Positions 1-10,624 of a stretch of DNA of 64,000 nt are shown in pieces (position 1 is the first letter of the stretch; each line of letters opens with the position of its first letter). A program made the position numbers and the translations under genes. The DNA lies in NCBI RefSeq assembly GCF_024054555.1, contig NZ_JAMXLY010000001.1, positions 124,001 through 188,000 on the forward strand. Reading direction: 5' to 3'. This DNA comes from Segatella cerevisiae (lineage in GTDB: Bacteria; Bacteroidota; Bacteroidia; Bacteroidales; Bacteroidaceae). The notes beneath the pieces are model-generated. The model saw only the letters and a list, made by a program, of their open reading frames with translations, did not search any database and was not told where the DNA came from.

Positions 1-426
1 CCATGAAATACGTAGGCAGCAGGAACCGGAAAGATTTTCTAAAGGACCTGAAGCTTGTCTATGTAGCATCGACAAAGGAAAAGGCTGAAATGGAGCTGGA
101 CTCCCTGAAGCAAAAATGGGGAGAAATCTATCCGATTGTCCTCAGATCATGGCGTGACAAATGGGACAATCTCAACCTATATTTCCAGTACAATACAGAT
201 ATCCGAAGAATTATCTATACGACCAATATCGTTGAGGGTTATCACCGTCAGGTTCGTAAGGTAACGAATAACAAAGGGGTGTTCCCCAATGATGATGCCC
301 TCTACAAGCTCGTCTACCTGGCATACCGCAATATCCGCAGGAAATGGGACCATGCCGATACCGAATTGGGGACTCACGGCTCAGCAATTGGCTATAAAAT
401 TTAGAGACAGATTCAAGATTATGTAA
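1..426 (+). pseudogene. IS256-family transposase, C-terminal part, frameshifted
   Basis: The C-terminal part of a mutator/IS256-type DDE transposase; the N-terminus lies outside the window. Visible family features are the KYVGSRNRKDF stretch, the IIYTTNIVEGYHRQVRK block that surrounds the last catalytic glutamate, and a C-terminal QLAIKFRDRF motif. The main frame runs off at a TAG at 402-404, but the expected C-terminus (WTMPIPNW then QLAIKFRDRF, stop at 424-426) is in another frame. The two frames join if one G is removed from the GGG at 346-348. I infer a one-base insertion in a G run, so this copy is probably inactive unless slippage restores it. Its 3' end points at the CRISPR array. Family assignment is firm; the inactive status is inferred. 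Confidence 0.9.
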
Positions 427-546
427 CTTTGCTGACTGTAATGTCCCTCATCCGAAAAACACGATTGGAAATCGTGCCTTTCTGATGAGGTTAACAACTA
501 AACAAAAAGGCTTTGACACAGTTCATCTGACTATCCCGATTTTTGC
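427..546. mobile_element. Right non-coding end of the IS256-like element
   Basis: The 120 bp between the transposase stop and the first CRISPR repeat. Part of it (GTAACTTTG, and GATTGGAAATCG near 461) recurs at matching spacing downstream of the decayed IS256 relic at 9878, which supports it being the element's non-coding end. The exact terminal inverted repeat and target duplication cannot be fixed because the left end of the element is outside the window. It directly abuts the array. Confidence 0.55.
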
Positions 547-3500
547 GTTTCAATTCCATAAAGGTACGAGTAAAACTCGGCAGAAACTTGTCATTGACGT
601 CCAGATCCTCATAAGTTTCAATTCCATAAAGGTACGAGTAAAACAGTAACATCAGAACCATTAAAAGCCAACGCAAAAATGTTTCAATTCCATAAAGGTA
701 CGAGTAAAACTACCTTACGAGGATACTTTTCCGAAGCAATACTCCAGTTTCAATTCCATAAAGGTACGAGTAAAACCGCCCACGGGTCTATCTCTTCGCA
801 CCCTTCTATAACAGTTTCAATTCCATAAAGGTACGAGTAAAACCATGTTGGCGTATACCATCATCCACTCCGCAACGGAGTTTCAATTCCATAAAGGTAC
901 GAGTAAAACCAGATGTCGATACGCTTTGGCATCGTACAGGTCAAGTTTCAATTCCATAAAGGTACGAGTAAAACTTTGATCCGCCCTGATTCATACTATA
1001 AGTTCAGCCGTTTCAATTCCATAAAGGTACGAGTAAAACTTATCCGAATCTGTGCTCTTTGCGACGATCTTAGTCGTTTCAATTCCATAAAGGTACGAGT
1101 AAAACGTCTTTTGCGACACATACGAAAGCATTCCCGTGTCGTTTCAATTCCATAAAGGTACGAGTAAAACCTCAATTTCGAGGAGATCAAATGCCCACTA
1201 CGAGGGTTTCAATTCCATAAAGGTACGAGTAAAACCGAGTTTCAACAAACCTCTTACGCCCATTTTCATTAGTTTCAATTCCATAAAGGTACGAGTAAAA
1301 CCGAGCGGAAAATCCCTGAATTGCTTGATGATTTCAGTTTCAATTCCATAAAGGTACGAGTAAAACTTTGACTCGAATAGAACTAGGAGAGTAATTCACC
1401 TGTTTCAATTCCATAAAGGTACGAGTAAAACTGCCAAACCAAGCTATATGGTATATACGTCCTGATGTTTCAATTCCATAAAGGTACGAGTAAAACTGGG
1501 AGGGCAAAGATACTGATTCCTACCATTATCGGTTTCAATTCCATAAAGGTACGAGTAAAACCATTATTGCAAAAAGTTTTTATCCAAGCCCGATCCGTGT
1601 TTCAATTCCATAAAGGTACGAGTAAAACGATAGGAGCGCCTTCCGCAACGGTATCAAGGACAAGTTTCAATTCCATAAAGGTACGAGTAAAACTAAGTTA
1701 GCACAGAACATCTACCAGGTTGAAGTCAAGTTTCAATTCCATAAAGGTACGAGTAAAACGTGCGAAACTCGGTTACCCTGCTGATTATGTTGCGTGTTTC
1801 AATTCCATAAAGGTACGAGTAAAACTGCAGATTTTTGTGCAACGGGTGCTCCACGTCAATCAGTTTCAATTCCATAAAGGTACGAGTAAAACTGTAATGT
1901 TGAACTCTTTCATAGTTGTAAATTTTTATGTTTCAATTCCATAAAGGTACGAGTAAAACTTACGGCCAGCAGAATCACTTTCTTTTTTGTAGTCAGTTTC
2001 AATTCCATAAAGGTACGAGTAAAACGATACAACTGAAGGTAAGTATTGCACAACCGTACAGTTTCAATTCCATAAAGGTACGAGTAAAACTTTGTACGCA
2101 CGCGGAAAGTTGACTGTGATGTCGGTTTCAATTCCATAAAGGTACGAGTAAAACTCTGAGCGTTGTTTGCCTTTGTTGTCGCATCACTTGGTTTCAATTC
2201 CATAAAGGTACGAGTAAAACAACGGCAATATACGTACATCCAATAATACCAGACGGGGTTCAATTCCATAAAGGTACGAGTAAAACTAATGGTCGCATCA
2301 ATTGCTACCGCAAAACCGTTTGGTTTCAATTCCATAAAGGTACGAGTAAAACAGCCAAACGTGCAATAAATTGCATGATAGTAGTACGTTTCAATTCCAT
2401 AAAGGTACGAGTAAAACCAGGGCGTTGCACCTGTTGCCCGAACCGCAAACATGTTTCAATTCCATAAAGGTACGAGTAAAACTATCTCTCGACGAGGTGT
2501 ACAACAAGATCCGAATCAGTTTCAATTCCATAAAGGTACGAGTAAAACACATTAACGGATGAATTATGAAGAGCGTATCGAAGTTTCAATTCCATAAAGG
2601 TACGAGTAAAACTTGGTCCGGACCACAGGGATCATTCGATGATTATAGTTTCAATTCCATAAAGGTACGAGTAAAACTCTGGAATCAAATTGAATATTAC
2701 AACTCTATATTAGGTTTCAATTCCATAAAGGTACGAGTAAAACCTTTTTTACCTCGTCTTCTCTCACCCCCAATTTATGTTTCAATTCCATAAAGGTACG
2801 AGTAAAACTTGATTATTCGATTGCGCTCAATCTTATCACAAAGTTTCAATTCCATAAAGGTACGAGTAAAACTCTGAGACGCTGCATTAATGCCTCCTCC
2901 AAACAAGGGTTTCAATTCCATAAAGGTACGAGTAAAACGGGCTTTTGGGTGGGATGAATAGCATCATGACGTTTGTTTCAATTCCATAAAGGTACGAGTA
3001 AAACTCGAATTGCCAACCGGCTTAATGATGGAGTCGGTCGTTTCAATTCCATAAAGGTACGAGTAAAACTTGGCGTGGCAGCTCTGACTGACGGTGCTAC
3101 AACCGTTTCAATTCCATAAAGGTACGAGTAAAACTTAGATGGACATAGCGTTAACATTAAGGATGCAATTAGTTTCAATTCCATAAAGGTACGAGTAAAA
3201 CCAATGTTCTTATGAATGCAGTTGGATTAGGAAGTGTGTTTCAATTCCATAAAGGTACGAGTAAAACGACTACATGTATGTAGATAAGTACAAGGTCATG
3301 GCAGTTTCAATTCCATAAAGGTACGAGTAAAACTGTTGTAGATATATTTTCCTGACTCCAAAAAATGCAGTTTCAATTCCATAAAGGTACGAGTAAAACC
3401 AGACGTGGTATCTGCATACGACTTTGCGGATGATGTTTCAATTCCATAAAGGTACGAGTAAAACTCAGGAAGAATTTGCACCGGATCGTACCGCAACGTT

Positions 3501-6500
3501 GTTTCAATTCCATAAAGGTACGAGTAAAACAGCCCCTTCTTCTCGTAGTTCACCCCTGTCTGTGCCGTTTCAATTCCATAAAGGTACGAGTAAAACTAAT
3601 GGGCAAAGCTAAAATTAAGCCGGAGTATGTGTTTCAATTCCATAAAGGTACGAGTAAAACGATGTTGCGGACAAGTGAAGAAAGGCAGAAAGTAGTGTTT
3701 CAATTCCATAAAGGTACGAGTAAAACACGGAGATGTCTCGAACTATATCATTAAGCTATGCCTGTTTCAATTCCATAAAGGTACGAGTAAAACTGCTCGG
3801 TACGACCTACGCGAAAAACAGTCTCTTGGTTTCAATTCCATAAAGGTACGAGTAAAACAGGATAGTGATGTCTATCTCCAGTTGGTTTCTCCGTTTCAAT
3901 TCCATAAAGGTACGAGTAAAACGAGATATTGCTCTTGAAAAGGAGGAGTACCCAAAGTTTCAATTCCATAAAGGTACGAGTAAAACTCTAGAGACGTGCT
4001 CTCTTTCTTACATGAGAGTACTCCGTTTCAATTCCATAAAGGTACGAGTAAAACACCGCAGGTTTCGTTACTTCGTTTGCTCGGAATAGTTTCAATTCCA
4101 TAAAGGTACGAGTAAAACCAATCGCCATCGTGGCATTTTCGCCCGATTATGACGTTTCAATTCCATAAAGGTACGAGTAAAACGGGATAGTCCGCGTCAT
4201 GGAGTGTTGCACTGTCTGCGTTTCAATTCCATAAAGGTACGAGTAAAACCCACAGCTGATTGAGCATTGTCTCACTCATCTTGATGTTTCAATTCCATAA
4301 AGGTACGAGTAAAACCGAATCTTTCATCGTACTAAACTTCCCGGCAACAGTCGTTTCAATTCCATAAAGGTACGAGTAAAACGAAAAAGACAGTCATACC
4401 GATGAGGAGATCATAAAGTTTCAATTCCATAAAGGTACGAGTAAAACGACCAATCTATGTGCGCAGCAACCGAGGATTGCTCCGTTTCAATTCCATAAAG
4501 GTACGAGTAAAACCTTTCCGTCTTTCTCAAATTCTCCTGACCAGAGTTCGTTTCAATTCCATAAAGGTACGAGTAAAACATCCTCAAAGAAGAAAAACCG
4601 AGGAACGTGTCTCAAGTTTCAATTCCATAAAGGTACGAGTAAAACGTGGTAGCCCCGACAGAATCACCCACGAAGCTGGTTGTTTCAATTCCATAAAGGT
4701 ACGAGTAAAACTGTTAGATTCCTATAACGACAATATCTTCATGGCTAGTTTCAATTCCATAAAGGTACGAGTAAAACTGAATGCAGCTGCTGTTGCAGAA
4801 GCCATCTATGAAGTTTCAATTCCATAAAGGTACGAGTAAAACTATCATCTGCCCGATAAGAAGGGAATGTCAGTTCAAGTTTCAATTCCATAAAGGTACG
4901 AGTAAAACAGGGGCGGAAATCCTATTCAGTTCATCATGGACAGTTTCAATTCCATAAAGGTACGAGTAAAACTGCATGACCTCTCCCAGGACACATACAA
5001 CAGATGCAGTTTCAATTCCATAAAGGTACGAGTAAAACCAGTTGACATAGTCTCCTTCTTGTTTGTTCCCTCGTTTCAATTCCATAAAGGTACGAGTAAA
5101 ACCATCAAGCATATAATATCCATCAGACCCACATATGTTTCAATTCCATAAAGGTACGAGTAAAACAGGGCGAAGCGGTTTAGGTCTTGCAGCACAAAAA
5201 GCAAGTTTCAATTCCATAAAGGTACGAGTAAAACTTTTCGCCGTCAACATTGCGAAATATAGGGATTATGGTTTCAATTCCATAAAGGTACGAGTAAAAC
5301 TATTGTTTACTTTCATCTGCATTTATAAGGACTTGTTTCAATTCCATAAAGGTACGAGTAAAACTCGCGCGCGCCTTTGCAAGTTCACGTACAAATATAC
5401 CAGGTTTCAATTCCATAAAGGTACGAGTAAAACTCCGCAGGCGACCGCGGAGTAGTCCAGTTTGGAAAGTTTCAATTCCATAAAGGTACGAGTAAAACAA
5501 CCGCACGAGTAACCTATTTGCGTGTAAATCTCGTTTCAATTCCATAAAGGTACGAGTAAAACTGTTTAACGTTTGAGAATCAGAATATTGGTACTTTGTT
5601 TCAATTCCATAAAGGTACGAGTAAAACTATTCGCCGTCTGATGTCATTGCACCGTCACCAACGAGTTTCAATTCCATAAAGGTACGAGTAAAACGTATCA
5701 GGTGGATAACTTATCCAGTTAATAAAAATAGTTTCAATTCCATAAAGGTACGAGTAAAACTCAAACCCTTTGAACCGCTCTCAGAATCTATTTTAATGTT
5801 TCAATTCCATAAAGGTACGAGTAAAACAAGAGCAAGACAAGCTATTTGATGTCATGAAAAGCAAGTTTCAATTCCATAAAGGTACGAGTAAAACGTTACA
5901 ACCGAAGGTGGCCATGTCATTCTCGACTGGTTTCAATTCCATAAAGGTACGAGTAAAACAATTCTATCTACTAATTGTCTTTCAGAATAGCACGTTTCAA
6001 TTCCATAAAGGTACGAGTAAAACGGTGTTCCGGTTCATTCGGTTGACAAAGGAATGATGTTTCAATTCCATAAAGGTACGAGTAAAACCTTATCTGCTTG
6101 ATACGGAGGGTCAGTCCATTCCGGTTTCAATTCCATAAAGGTACGAGTAAAACTCTTGTCAAGACATCCGTTATCACACGGACATCCACGTTTCAATTCC
6201 ATAAAGGTACGAGTAAAACTTTAAATGTTATTTGTTCCGCTGCCAGTATCGCTCGTTTCAATTCCATAAAGGTACGAGTAAAACTATTACGCGTGGATTC
6301 CCGTACATGTCATTTTTTGCCGTTTCAATTCCATAAAGGTACGAGTAAAACAAGCTGCCACGGGTATATTTGTGCGCGAACTATCAAGTTTCAATTCCAT
6401 AAAGGTACGAGTAAAACTGAACTTGCAAAGGCGCGCGCGAGCAGCCTTAATTTGTTTCAATTCCATAAAGGTACGAGTAAAACGACCTATTAGTAATCGA

Positions 6501-9500
6501 GTCCTTTTCAATAGGTCAGTTTCAATTCCATAAAGGTACGAGTAAAACCTGAATTAAAAGAACGATTATCTCCTGATTGGGACGTTTCAATTCCATAAAG
6601 GTACGAGTAAAACTTTGCGCTTTTGATTGCTCGCAGATGGTCGCAAGGGTTTCAATTCCATAAAGGTACGAGTAAAACCAAAATCTCATGTAAGCCGTCT
6701 TAACTGTTTTGCCTGTTTCAATTCCATAAAGGTACGAGTAAAACATTTGCGCTTTTGATTGCTCGCAGATGGTTTCATGGGTTTCAATTCCATAAAGGTA
6801 CGAGTAAAACTTGCGCTTTTGATTGCTCGCAGATGGTTTCATGGGTTTCAATTCCATAAAGGTACGAGTAAAACCTTTGCCTGAATTTGAATATCTGAAA
6901 GATAATCAAGTTTCAATTCCATAAAGGTACGAGTAAAACCTGAGAGTGCACTATATATTACACTCAACAACGACGTTTCAATTCCATAAAGGTACGAGTA
7001 AAACGAAAGACGGGAGAGTTATAAAAACGAAAACTCCTACGTTTCAATTCCATAAAGGTACGAGTAAAACCTTGACGCCAATTCAAGTGACGGAATTGCA
7101 AGCGAGTTTCAATTCCATAAAGGTACGAGTAAAACCAGTATAGCTCCTTTGTGGGCTTATATCGCAAGTATGTTTCAATTCCATAAAGGTACGAGTAAAA
7201 CGTATCTGCCTTTTCGATACAGTCAACTACTCCATTTCGTTTCAATTCCATAAAGGTACGAGTAAAACATATATGACACATCGGTGCCGGCTGATGACCC
7301 ATGTTTCAATTCCATAAAGGTACGAGTAAAACTCAATAACGGGACACAATTAATTAAGTCATTAACGTTTCAATTCCATAAAGGTACGAGTAAAACAATT
7401 GTCATCTTATATTAGGATGAAATTATTGTAGTTTCAATTCCATAAAGGTACGAGTAAAACTTATTGACCAGATAATTTCTGATTGTGACGAAAGTGAGTT
7501 TCAATTCCATAAAGGTACGAGTAAAACACAAGGCGCTTTCTGGGCGCCCTAAATATTATCGGTTTCAATTCCATAAAGGTACGAGTAAAACCAGAAAGTC
7601 GCTATCAAGCGAAGAAACAATGTCCGGTTTCAATTCCATAAAGGTACGAGTAAAACTGTTGACTATATTTGTTGACGATGTAAAAGACATCGTTTCAATT
7701 CCATAAAGGTACGAGTAAAACTCGGCCTCTTTTTCGGAGATATAGAAATTGATCAGTTTCAATTCCATAAAGGTACGAGTAAAACTTAATAGTTAACAGA
7801 TGTTAGCAAATATATGACACATGTTTCAATTCCATAAAGGTACGAGTAAAACGCTTTGCGGTTTGTCCGGGGGACTGGTCGTATAGTGTTTCAATTCCAT
7901 AAAGGTACGAGTAAAACTTGTATCCGGAGCTGAAAACGATGGATGACCTTAGTTTCAATTCCATAAAGGTACGAGTAAAACATCATCTCCGGTATACCGG
8001 TTCACACGAAAGACATGTTTCAATTCCATAAAGGTACGAGTAAAACAGCTTAATTTGTATACTATCTCAAATTCGAAAGCAGTTTCAATTCCATAAAGGT
8101 ACGAGTAAAACTTTGATAAGGAAGACCTATTCATTCTACGACCTCGGTTTCAATTCCATAAAGGTACGAGTAAAACACACGACAAATGTAGGCAAATAAC
8201 GACAAAAATAAGTTTCAATTCCATAAAGGTACGAGTAAAACTGCGGAGATTGACTGAACAGGACCACATTACTAATGTTTCAATTCCATAAAGGTACGAG
8301 TAAAACGATGTTTAACGTTTGAGAATCAAGATATTCGCGTTTCGTTTCAATTCCATAAAGGTACGAGTAAAACAGCAGCTGTCAAGTTGAATAAGTTATA
8401 CAACTCGAGTTTCAATTCCATAAAGGTACGAGTAAAACAGTTGACTCCTCGGGACAAATACAGAATGATGTACGGTTTCAATTCCATAAAGGTACGAGTA
8501 AAACAGGCAGCTATTGAATTAAACAGATTGTATAACTCAAGTTTCAATTCCATAAAGGTACGAGTAAAACTCCATAAACACAATCCGCACAGCACACAGT
8601 ACGCTTGTTTCAATTCCATAAAGGTACGAGTAAAACATATATGACACATCGGTGCCGGCTGATGACCCATGTTTCAATTCCATAAAGGTACGAGTAAAAC
8701 CGAAAAATTCAAAGAAGGTGATTTTGTCATTATTTAGTTTCAATTCCATAAAGGTACGAGTAAAACCGTCTGGTTGAGGCGTGACAACGGAAGGCAGTTC
8801 GTTTCAATTCCATAAAGGTACGAGTAAAACACGGTAATTATCCGTATGATATTCAAAACCCGTAGTTTCAATTCCATAAAGGTACGAGTAAAACTTTTAG
8901 TCTTTTTTGTTAAATGATGTTGACAGATGTGTTTCAATTCCATAAAGGTACGAGTAAAACCTTGACGCCAATTCAAGTGACGGAATTGCAAGCGAGTTTC
9001 AATTCCATAAAGGTACGAGTAAAACTGTTTAACGTTTTAGAGTCATAATATTTGCGCTTCGTTTCAATTCCATAAAGGTACGAGTAAAACGCCGAACGTG
9101 TAGACGTTGACTGGAGCGATACCAGGTTTCAATTCCATAAAGGTACGAGTAAAACAGGCAGCTATTGAATTAAACAGATTGTATAATTCGAGTTTCAATT
9201 CCATAAAGGTACGAGTAAAACATGATTGGGAAGCATCATTTCTATCTTTCAACGCGGTTTCAATTCCATAAAGGTACGAGTAAAACCAAACGTGCGTTGA
9301 AGTTAGGAGGTGAAATATATCGGTTTCAATTCCATAAAGGTACGAGTAAAACCTTGGGCGGCAAAACATATCGTGGTAATGACTTCGTGTTTCAATTCCA
9401 TAAAGGTACGAGTAAAACTTGCAAAAGAAGAGGATTATGCGTTTTTGTTCGGAGCGTTTCAATTCCATAAAGGTACGAGTAAAACCGAACACTACAAAGG

Positions 9501-9551
9501 TGTTGACCAGTTCGTTGCTGGGTTTCAATTCCATAAAGGTACGAGTAAAAC
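547..9551 (-). CRISPR. Type I-B CRISPR array, 138 repeats / 137 spacers (hand count)
   Basis: A 30-bp repeat (plus strand begins GTTTCAATTCCATAAAGG and ends GAGTAAAAC) recurs every 64-69 bp with spacers of about 34-39 bp. On the minus strand the repeat ends in ATTGAAAC, the usual 8-nt 5' handle of Cas6-processed type I-B crRNA, so transcription is inferred to be leftward with the leader at the right. The repeats I read appear identical except the one at 2257-2286, where the second base is G instead of T. The distal (left) end shows no run of decayed repeats and abuts an insertion sequence. Exact duplicate spacers occur (7071-7105 = 8961-8995; 7269-7302 = 8637-8670), and several groups of related spacers are described in the findings. 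The cas operon for this array is 10360-18382. Confidence 0.99.
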
Positions 9552-9877
9552 AGGTAAATAGATGACTGCAAATATACGATAAATAAAAGGATTTATGAAA
9601 CAAAAATTCAAAAATATCTTTTAAAATAATGGCGATGCTTAAAAATTGATTTTATCCCTGTCATCGACAACTCCTTTATTTATAAGGTATATCAATATGT
9701 CAAAGAACACTTAGGCATCATAAGAGGAACCACAGAAATGAAATAATAAGGACATTGACAACAATAATAAGGAACACCAACCGAATTATGCCAAAGAATG
9801 TCGGTCTCACTTTTACCCAGGGGGCGCGATTTCCAATCACATTTCTTATCTGAGAAGCAGTTCCCCACACCACAAAG
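9552..9877 (-). promoter_or_regulatory. CRISPR leader and array promoter region
   Basis: An AT-rich stretch directly upstream (minus strand) of the first transcribed repeat. A TATATTTG box (minus strand, 9569-9576) fits the Bacteroidetes TAnnTTTG -7 element and would start the pre-crRNA only some ten bases before the first repeat. The part from about 9552 to 9700 is the likely leader; no IHF site could be confirmed by eye. The rest, toward 9877, resembles the non-coding end of an IS256-like element (GATTGGAAATCG on the minus strand near 9830). No gene is seen in this stretch. Confidence 0.65.
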
Positions 9878-10359
9878 TTACAAATTCAGGAACCTTTCAC
9901 CAAATTTTAGAATTAATTGTTCTTCCCTAATTTGCCAATGACATCATCCGTTCTGATATTTTGGTAGGTCAAATAGCTCCGTTTTTTCAAGGGCTACTTC
10001 ATTGAAAAATACTTATTTTATCTTGGTGGTCTTTCAAATTTGGCGATGGTAACCTTCTATGATAATAAATGGTATACCAGAGGGCTGCGGTTTACTGAAA
10101 ATAACGAATGAATGAGCCCTCATGTAGAGCCCAGAATTGATGGCGACAGAATACGGCTTTCCTCATTTCAGGATTGCCGAAATCCGCTTCGGCAAATTCC
10201 CAGTCAGAGCCGTATAGACAAGCTTGAGATCCATGAGGAACTCTTTCTGTCACTTGCTGACTACATACTTTACCGAGTAGCATATCTGATATATGACGCA
10301 AAGCCGGATATCCGTCTGTTGAAACATCTCCGAATGGCATCCGGAAAGCCCGTAAACCA
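9878..10359 (-). pseudogene. Decayed IS256-family transposase relic
   Basis: Reading the minus strand from about 10357 to the TAA at 9878-9880, and joining frames, gives a clear but broken IS256 C-terminal half: TGFPDAIR, then FQQTDIRLCVIYQ, then SVKYVVSK*QKEFLMDLKLVY, then RYFQ*TA, then IIIEGYHRQI*KTTK, then RSYLTYQNIR, and finally HWQIREEQLILKFGERF before the stop. These line up block by block with the copy at 1-426 (for example KYVGSRNRKDFLKDLKLVY and VEGYHRQVRK). There are several stop codons and frameshifts, so it is dead, and it is too diverged from the left copy to be a recent duplicate. The relic starts immediately at the cas2 stop codon, and its N-terminal half is missing. Open frames on both strands here (10092-10397 minus, 10112-10420 plus) are by-products of the decay. 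Confidence 0.9.
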
Positions 10360-10623
10360 TCAAAGAAAATTATCTGTTGACATTCTCTCCTTTCCAAGTA
10401 TCTTTTTATTCATTGTATAGCCCATCTTATTACTAAAAATAATGATACTATCTTCTCTCTTGTTAATAATCAATTCCATTCTGAAAATCAACTCTTTCAA
10501 TTTTGCTTCAGTGATCTCTCCTTCAAATACGGAATTCTGAATCCAACAGAGGTACTGTCTGCAAAGTTTAAGCATCTTGGCAACTCTTTTTATACTGATA
10601 TCATATACCAAAATCACATACAT
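10360..10623 (-). CDS. cas2: CRISPR-associated endoribonuclease/integrase subunit Cas2
   Basis: Cas2 forms the dimer that bridges two Cas1 dimers in the spacer-integration complex. The start MYVILVYDIS carries the first beta strand and the conserved aspartate of the family (Asp8), and the product of 87 residues is normal for Cas2; a longer reading from 10665 would add 14 residues with no family match. It is the last gene of the operon, just after cas1 (the 10625 cas1 stop nearly touches this start). Its C-terminus, ending STDNFL, looks complete, but the stop codon is immediately followed by the IS256 relic, so the native downstream sequence is gone. Confidence 0.93.
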   Translation of the reverse strand: MYVILVYDISIKRVAKMLKLCRQYLCWIQNSVFEGEITEAKLKELIFRMELIINKREDSIIIFSNKMGYTMNKKILGKERMSTDNFL

Positions 10624-10624
10624 C

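Noticed and set aside
491..9603. Many open frames on both strands encoding repeated peptides such as FQFHKGTSKT, FNSIKVRVK or FYSYLYGIET
   Set aside because: They are translations of the CRISPR repeat and spacers; the length arises because the repeat lacks stops in these frames.
10092..10420. Overlapping 101- and 102-codon frames on opposite strands next to cas2
   Set aside because: The minus strand in joined frames is a decayed IS256 transposase; the open frames are accidental.
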